Source: Novosphingobium sp. MW5
GTDB lineage: Bacteria; Pseudomonadota; Alphaproteobacteria; Sphingomonadales; Sphingomonadaceae
Assembly (NCBI GenBank): GCA_025938935.1
Contig: JAPCWB010000001.1
Span: forward strand, 1,364,001 to 1,428,000
Reading direction: 5' to 3'
DNA length: 64,000 nucleotides
Shown here: positions 61,463 through 64,000 of the stretch, piece after piece
Position numbering within the stretch: the first letter of the stretch is position 1
Layout of the letters: each line of letters starts with the position of its first letter
Made by a program: the position numbers and the translations under genes
The notes under the pieces: generated by a model
Database searches by the model: none
Told to the model about the DNA's origin: nothing
The model's input: the letters and a program-made list of their open reading frames with translations, nothing else

Positions 61463-62832
61463 GCGAGCTGCGCCTGAACCCGTTTACACTGGGCACCTTC
61501 GCGCCTGCCGATGCCGAGCGTTACGGATATGACCGCGACGCGCAGGCCGTGGGCATCGTTCATTTCGGCATCGGCGCCTTCCACCGCGCGCATCAGGCCT
61601 GGTACACCGACCGCGCGATGCAGGCGGGGGACCGCGACTGGGCCATCGTCGGCGTCTCGCTCCGCTCGGGCGAAGTCGCGCACCAGATGAACCCGCAGGA
61701 GCGGCTCTATACAGTAACCGAACGATCCGGTGAGGGGGCGAAGACGCGTATCATCGGCGCGGTGAAGGACGTTCTGGTCGCGCCCTATGAACCCGAAGAG
61801 GTCATTGCCGCACTTGCCGCGCCGAGCACTCGCATCGCCAGTTTCACCATCACCGAGAAAGGCTATTGCCGGGCAAAGGACGGCAGTCTGGACCCGGCGC
61901 TCGCCGGTGAGGAAAGCGTCTATCACTTCCTCGCGGCAGGCCTGCGCCGCCGTCATGATGCAGCGCTTCCCGGCCTGACACTGATGAGCTGCGACAACCT
62001 GGCCGAAAACGGGAAGCAGCTCGCCGGGCTGATGCGCGCCTATCTGCAGCAACATGATCCAGCCCTGCTCGGCTGGTTCGAGGCCGAGTGCACCTGTCCC
62101 TCGACCATGGTCGACCGCATCGTTCCCGCTACCACCCCGCTGGACCGCGACGAGGTGGCCGAAGCGCTCGACGGCCTGCGCGATGAAGCCGCAGTGATGA
62201 CCGAGCCGTTCAGCCAGTGGGTGATCGAGGACCGCTTTGCCAACGGGCGCCCGGCTTGGGACAAGGTCGGGGCGGAACTCGTCACTGACGTCCGCCCTTA
62301 TGAAACCGCCAAGCTGCGGATGCTCAATGGCGCGCATTCGATGCTGGCCTATGTCGGGCTGGCGCAAGGGCACACCTATGTGCACGAGGCCGTGGCCGAT
62401 CCCGCGATCCGCGCGCTTGCCGAACGCCTGATGCGTGATGAAGCTGCGCCCACGATCGAGGCCGCGCCGGGGCAGGACCTTGCTGCCTATGCGGAAGCGC
62501 TGATCGAGCGTTTCGCCAATCCGGCGCTCAATCACCGGCTTATCCAGATCGCCATGGACGGCAGCCAGAAAATCCCGCAGCGGTGGCTGGAAACTCTGGC
62601 GGCGAACCAGCGTGAAGGCCGCGAATGTCCGGCTATCCTGTCGGGCGTCGGGAGCTGGATCCGCCACCTGCGCGGCGCGAACGGCCCGGTTGACGATCCG
62701 CGCGCCGGCGAATTGGCGGAACTTGCTGCCCGCGCGGATTGCGTGGCGGCACTGTTTGGCGAGGGCGGGGCGATGGCTTCCGAATGGTCGCCCAGCGCAG
62801 CGGATGTGGCAGCGATAGAGGCTGCGCTCTAG
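61459..62832 (+). CDS. uxuB: Mannitol dehydrogenase-family fructuronate reductase
   Basis: A 457-aa polyol-specific long-chain dehydrogenase. The nucleotide-binding start (GIVHFGIGAFHRAHQAWYTD), KDGSLD and the catalytic region with Lys (YETAKLRMLNGAHSMLAY) are clear. The start is GTG at 61459 overlapping the uxaC stop (GTGA). With UxaC upstream, fructuronate to mannonate is the most likely reaction. The TAG overlaps the aroQ stop on the other strand. Confidence 0.9.
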   Translation: MSELRLNPFTLGTFAPADAERYGYDRDAQAVGIVHFGIGAFHRAHQAWYTDRAMQAGDRDWAIVGVSLRSGEVAHQMNPQERLYTVTERSGEGAKTRIIGAVKDVLVAPYEPEEVIAALAAPSTRIASFTITEKGYCRAKDGSLDPALAGEESVYHFLAAGLRRRHDAALPGLTLMSCDNLAENGKQLAGLMRAYLQQHDPALLGWFEAECTCPSTMVDRIVPATTPLDRDEVAEALDGLRDEAAVMTEPFSQWVIEDRFANGRPAWDKVGAELVTDVRPYETAKLRMLNGAHSMLAYVGLAQGHTYVHEAVADPAIRALAERLMRDEAAPTIEAAPGQDLAAYAEALIERFANPALNHRLIQIAMDGSQKIPQRWLETLAANQREGRECPAILSGVGSWIRHLRGANGPVDDPRAGELAELAARADCVAALFGEGGAMASEWSPSAADVAAIEAAL

Positions 62833-63266
62833 CCCAGCGAGGCGATGTAACGCACTGCTAGCGGATAACCCTGCGCTCCAAGGCCCGAGATGATGCCCGT
62901 AACCGCAGCGGTCATGATCGTGTCCTTGCGCCACTCTTCCTCGCGCCGGTGGACGTTCGATATGTGGACTTCCACCACCGGGCATTCGACCATCTTCAGC
63001 GCGTCGAGGATCGGGTAGCCGGCATAGGAAAAGGCGGCGGGGTTGATGACCATGCCCGCCAGCCCCTTGCGGTGCTGCTGGATCCATTCGACCATTTCGC
63101 CTTCGTGGTTGGTCTGGCGGAAATCGATGGTGTGGCCAGTGGGCTCGGCAGCCTTGCGGCACAGCGCTTCGATATCGGCGAGCGTCGTGCGGCCGTAAAC
63201 CTCGGGCTCGCGCTCGCCCAGCAGGTTGAGGTTGGGTCCGTTGAGGACGAGGATCGTGCCGGCCAT
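62829..63266 (-). CDS. aroQ: Type II 3-dehydroquinate dehydratase
   Basis: Third step of the shikimate pathway. 145 aa, typical of type II enzymes. The catalytic Tyr/Arg loop (GPNLNLLGEREPEVYG), NPAAFSYAGYPILDAL and the His-containing VEVHISNVHRREE are present. It is convergent with uxuB (4-nt overlap) and lies 48 nt after the xdhC-like gene on the same strand. Confidence 0.96.
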   Translation of the reverse strand: MAGTILVLNGPNLNLLGEREPEVYGRTTLADIEALCRKAAEPTGHTIDFRQTNHEGEMVEWIQQHRKGLAGMVINPAAFSYAGYPILDALKMVECPVVEVHISNVHRREEEWRKDTIMTAAVTGIISGLGAQGYPLAVRYIASLG

Positions 63267-63314
63267 CTTTGCGTAAACTCCCTGTGCCCTCGCGGCCTTA
63301 GGGCAAATGGCGGC

Positions 63315-64000
63315 TCAAGGGAATCCCCGCTGTTTGTAGGCGCTGACGACCTCGGCCAGCACGGAGAGCGCCAGCGTTTCTGGATCGCGGGCGGATGGGA
63401 TCAGGCCGATCGGGCCGTGTATCTTTGCTGAGAGTTCGGCCGGAACGCCGGCTTGTGCCAAGGCGACCAGCCGGCGCGCGTGCGTCGCCCGGCTGCCCAT
63501 CGCGCCGATCCACAAGCTCTCCTGCGGCAGGGCGCGGGCGAGCAGGGGGACTTCCCAGTCGTGGTCGTGGAAGAGCAGGACAAGGGCGGACCAAGGATCG
63601 AGCGCGGGGTCGACCTCGGAAGTCTGGCTCTTGAGCAGGATCGTGTCCGGGTCACCGGCTAAGTGTTCGTCCGGTGTCAGCACCAGCACCGCCGCGCCCC
63701 ATGCCCGCGCCTGGCGGGTGAGTGCCCGGACCTCCTCGCCATGTCCGGCAATGACCATGCGGAGCCGCGGATCGATGCGCAGCGAGAAGGTGTCGCGGCA
63801 AGGGCCCGTCCGGTCGCCCGGTCCAGCGGCGCAGGCCGCCAGCGAACCCGATAGTCCGGCATCGAGACGCACGGGAATGCGCTGGCCGAGCAGGGCAAGA
63901 GCCTGCCCAATCGCCTGGCCATCCGGCTCCGGCAGTATCAAAAGGTCGATCCCCGAACCGCAGGGCAGCCGGATGTCGATCAGCGGCGAGCCCGCACCGA
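63315..64000 (-). CDS. XdhC/CoxI-family protein (partial at the window edge)
   Basis: The C-terminal 228 or so residues of an XdhC-like protein, which handles molybdenum cofactor for xanthine dehydrogenase-type enzymes. The Rossmann half (MVIAGHGEEVRALTRQARAWGAAVLVLTP), WIGAMGSRATHARR and IHGPIGLIPSARDPETLALSV are characteristic, and GAGSPLIDIRLPCGSGID is visible to the window edge. The N-terminus lies outside the window. Confidence 0.88.
   Translation of the reverse strand, partial: GAGSPLIDIRLPCGSGIDLLILPEPDGQAIGQALALLGQRIPVRLDAGLSGSLAACAAGPGDRTGPCRDTFSLRIDPRLRMVIAGHGEEVRALTRQARAWGAAVLVLTPDEHLAGDPDTILLKSQTSEVDPALDPWSALVLLFHDHDWEVPLLARALPQESLWIGAMGSRATHARRLVALAQAGVPAELSAKIHGPIGLIPSARDPETLALSVLAEVVSAYKQRGFP

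Overview
The window is about 64 kb of GC-rich (roughly 65%) chromosome from an alphaproteobacterium, most likely a sphingomonad (order Sphingomonadales). The assignment rests on the protein families present, the RpoB/RpoC sequence type, three promoters of the EcfG general-stress type (GGAAC-N16/17-GTT), the TonB-dependent receptor with paired carboxymuconolactone-decarboxylase-like proteins, and several small hypothetical proteins of sphingomonad character. Nearly all of it is ordinary chromosomal DNA. I see no integrase, transposase, prophage, CRISPR array or large mobile element.

Layout. 0-13.7 kb: rplJ-rplL point left and rpoB-rpoC point right. Between them lie a GFA-family protein, a membrane methyltransferase and a small-peptide/DUF2975/XRE operon. 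After rpoC come a leftward set of small proteins, an IF-1 homologue and a cold-shock protein. 13.9-25.3 kb: a secreted TPR-CHAT protein, two tandem acyltransferases, nadE, a transglutaminase-like membrane protein, gltX, an inverted-repeat element, a candidate Thr/Ile-codon attenuator, asd and a MEKHLA protein. 25.4-31.4 kb: a YadA-like trimeric adhesin, an EF-hand protein, an O-acyltransferase with SGNH domain and a degenerate SRAP protein. 31.4-34 kb: a BigR/SqrR-type sulfide cluster (persulfide dioxygenase, ArsR regulator, rhodanese, TauE exporter). 34-38.6 kb: MipA-like porin, TPP riboswitch, thiC and hypotheticals. 38.6-42 kb: a lower-GC islet with an orphan membrane-anchored protein, a three-gene toxin-antitoxin operon and an HTH protein. 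42-53 kb: cell-envelope, stress and housekeeping genes (glycine-zipper lipoprotein, LOG, drug MFS, dinB, NUDIX, pgl, dps, DoxX, dcd). 53-59 kb: TonB receptor divergent from a TetR regulator, a periplasmic molybdoenzyme with cytochrome b, and two CMD-like proteins. 59-64 kb: tRNA-Gly, a hexuronate operon (GntR regulator, uxaC, uxuB), aroQ and a partial xdhC.

The most important caution is sequence quality. Five genes (rpoB, an SGNH acyltransferase, a lipoprotein, a sphingomonad hypothetical and dcd) each carry exactly one extra base that breaks the reading frame, and the tRNA-Gly acceptor stem lacks one C. rpoB and dcd are housekeeping genes, so base-calling or assembly indels are the simplest explanation. 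I give frame-corrected extents for these genes.

The most interesting biological signals are: (1) a 26-codon Thr/Ile-containing leader peptide, terminator and competing antiterminator ahead of asd, which looks like classical attenuation; (2) the rplJL/rpoBC cluster split into opposite orientations with a peptide/DUF2975/XRE cassette beneath a palindrome-rich promoter; (3) an SRAP-family protein lacking its Cys, Glu and His active-site residues; (4) a probable ATT start codon on the persulfide dioxygenase; (5) a third gene translationally coupled to a toxin-antitoxin pair.
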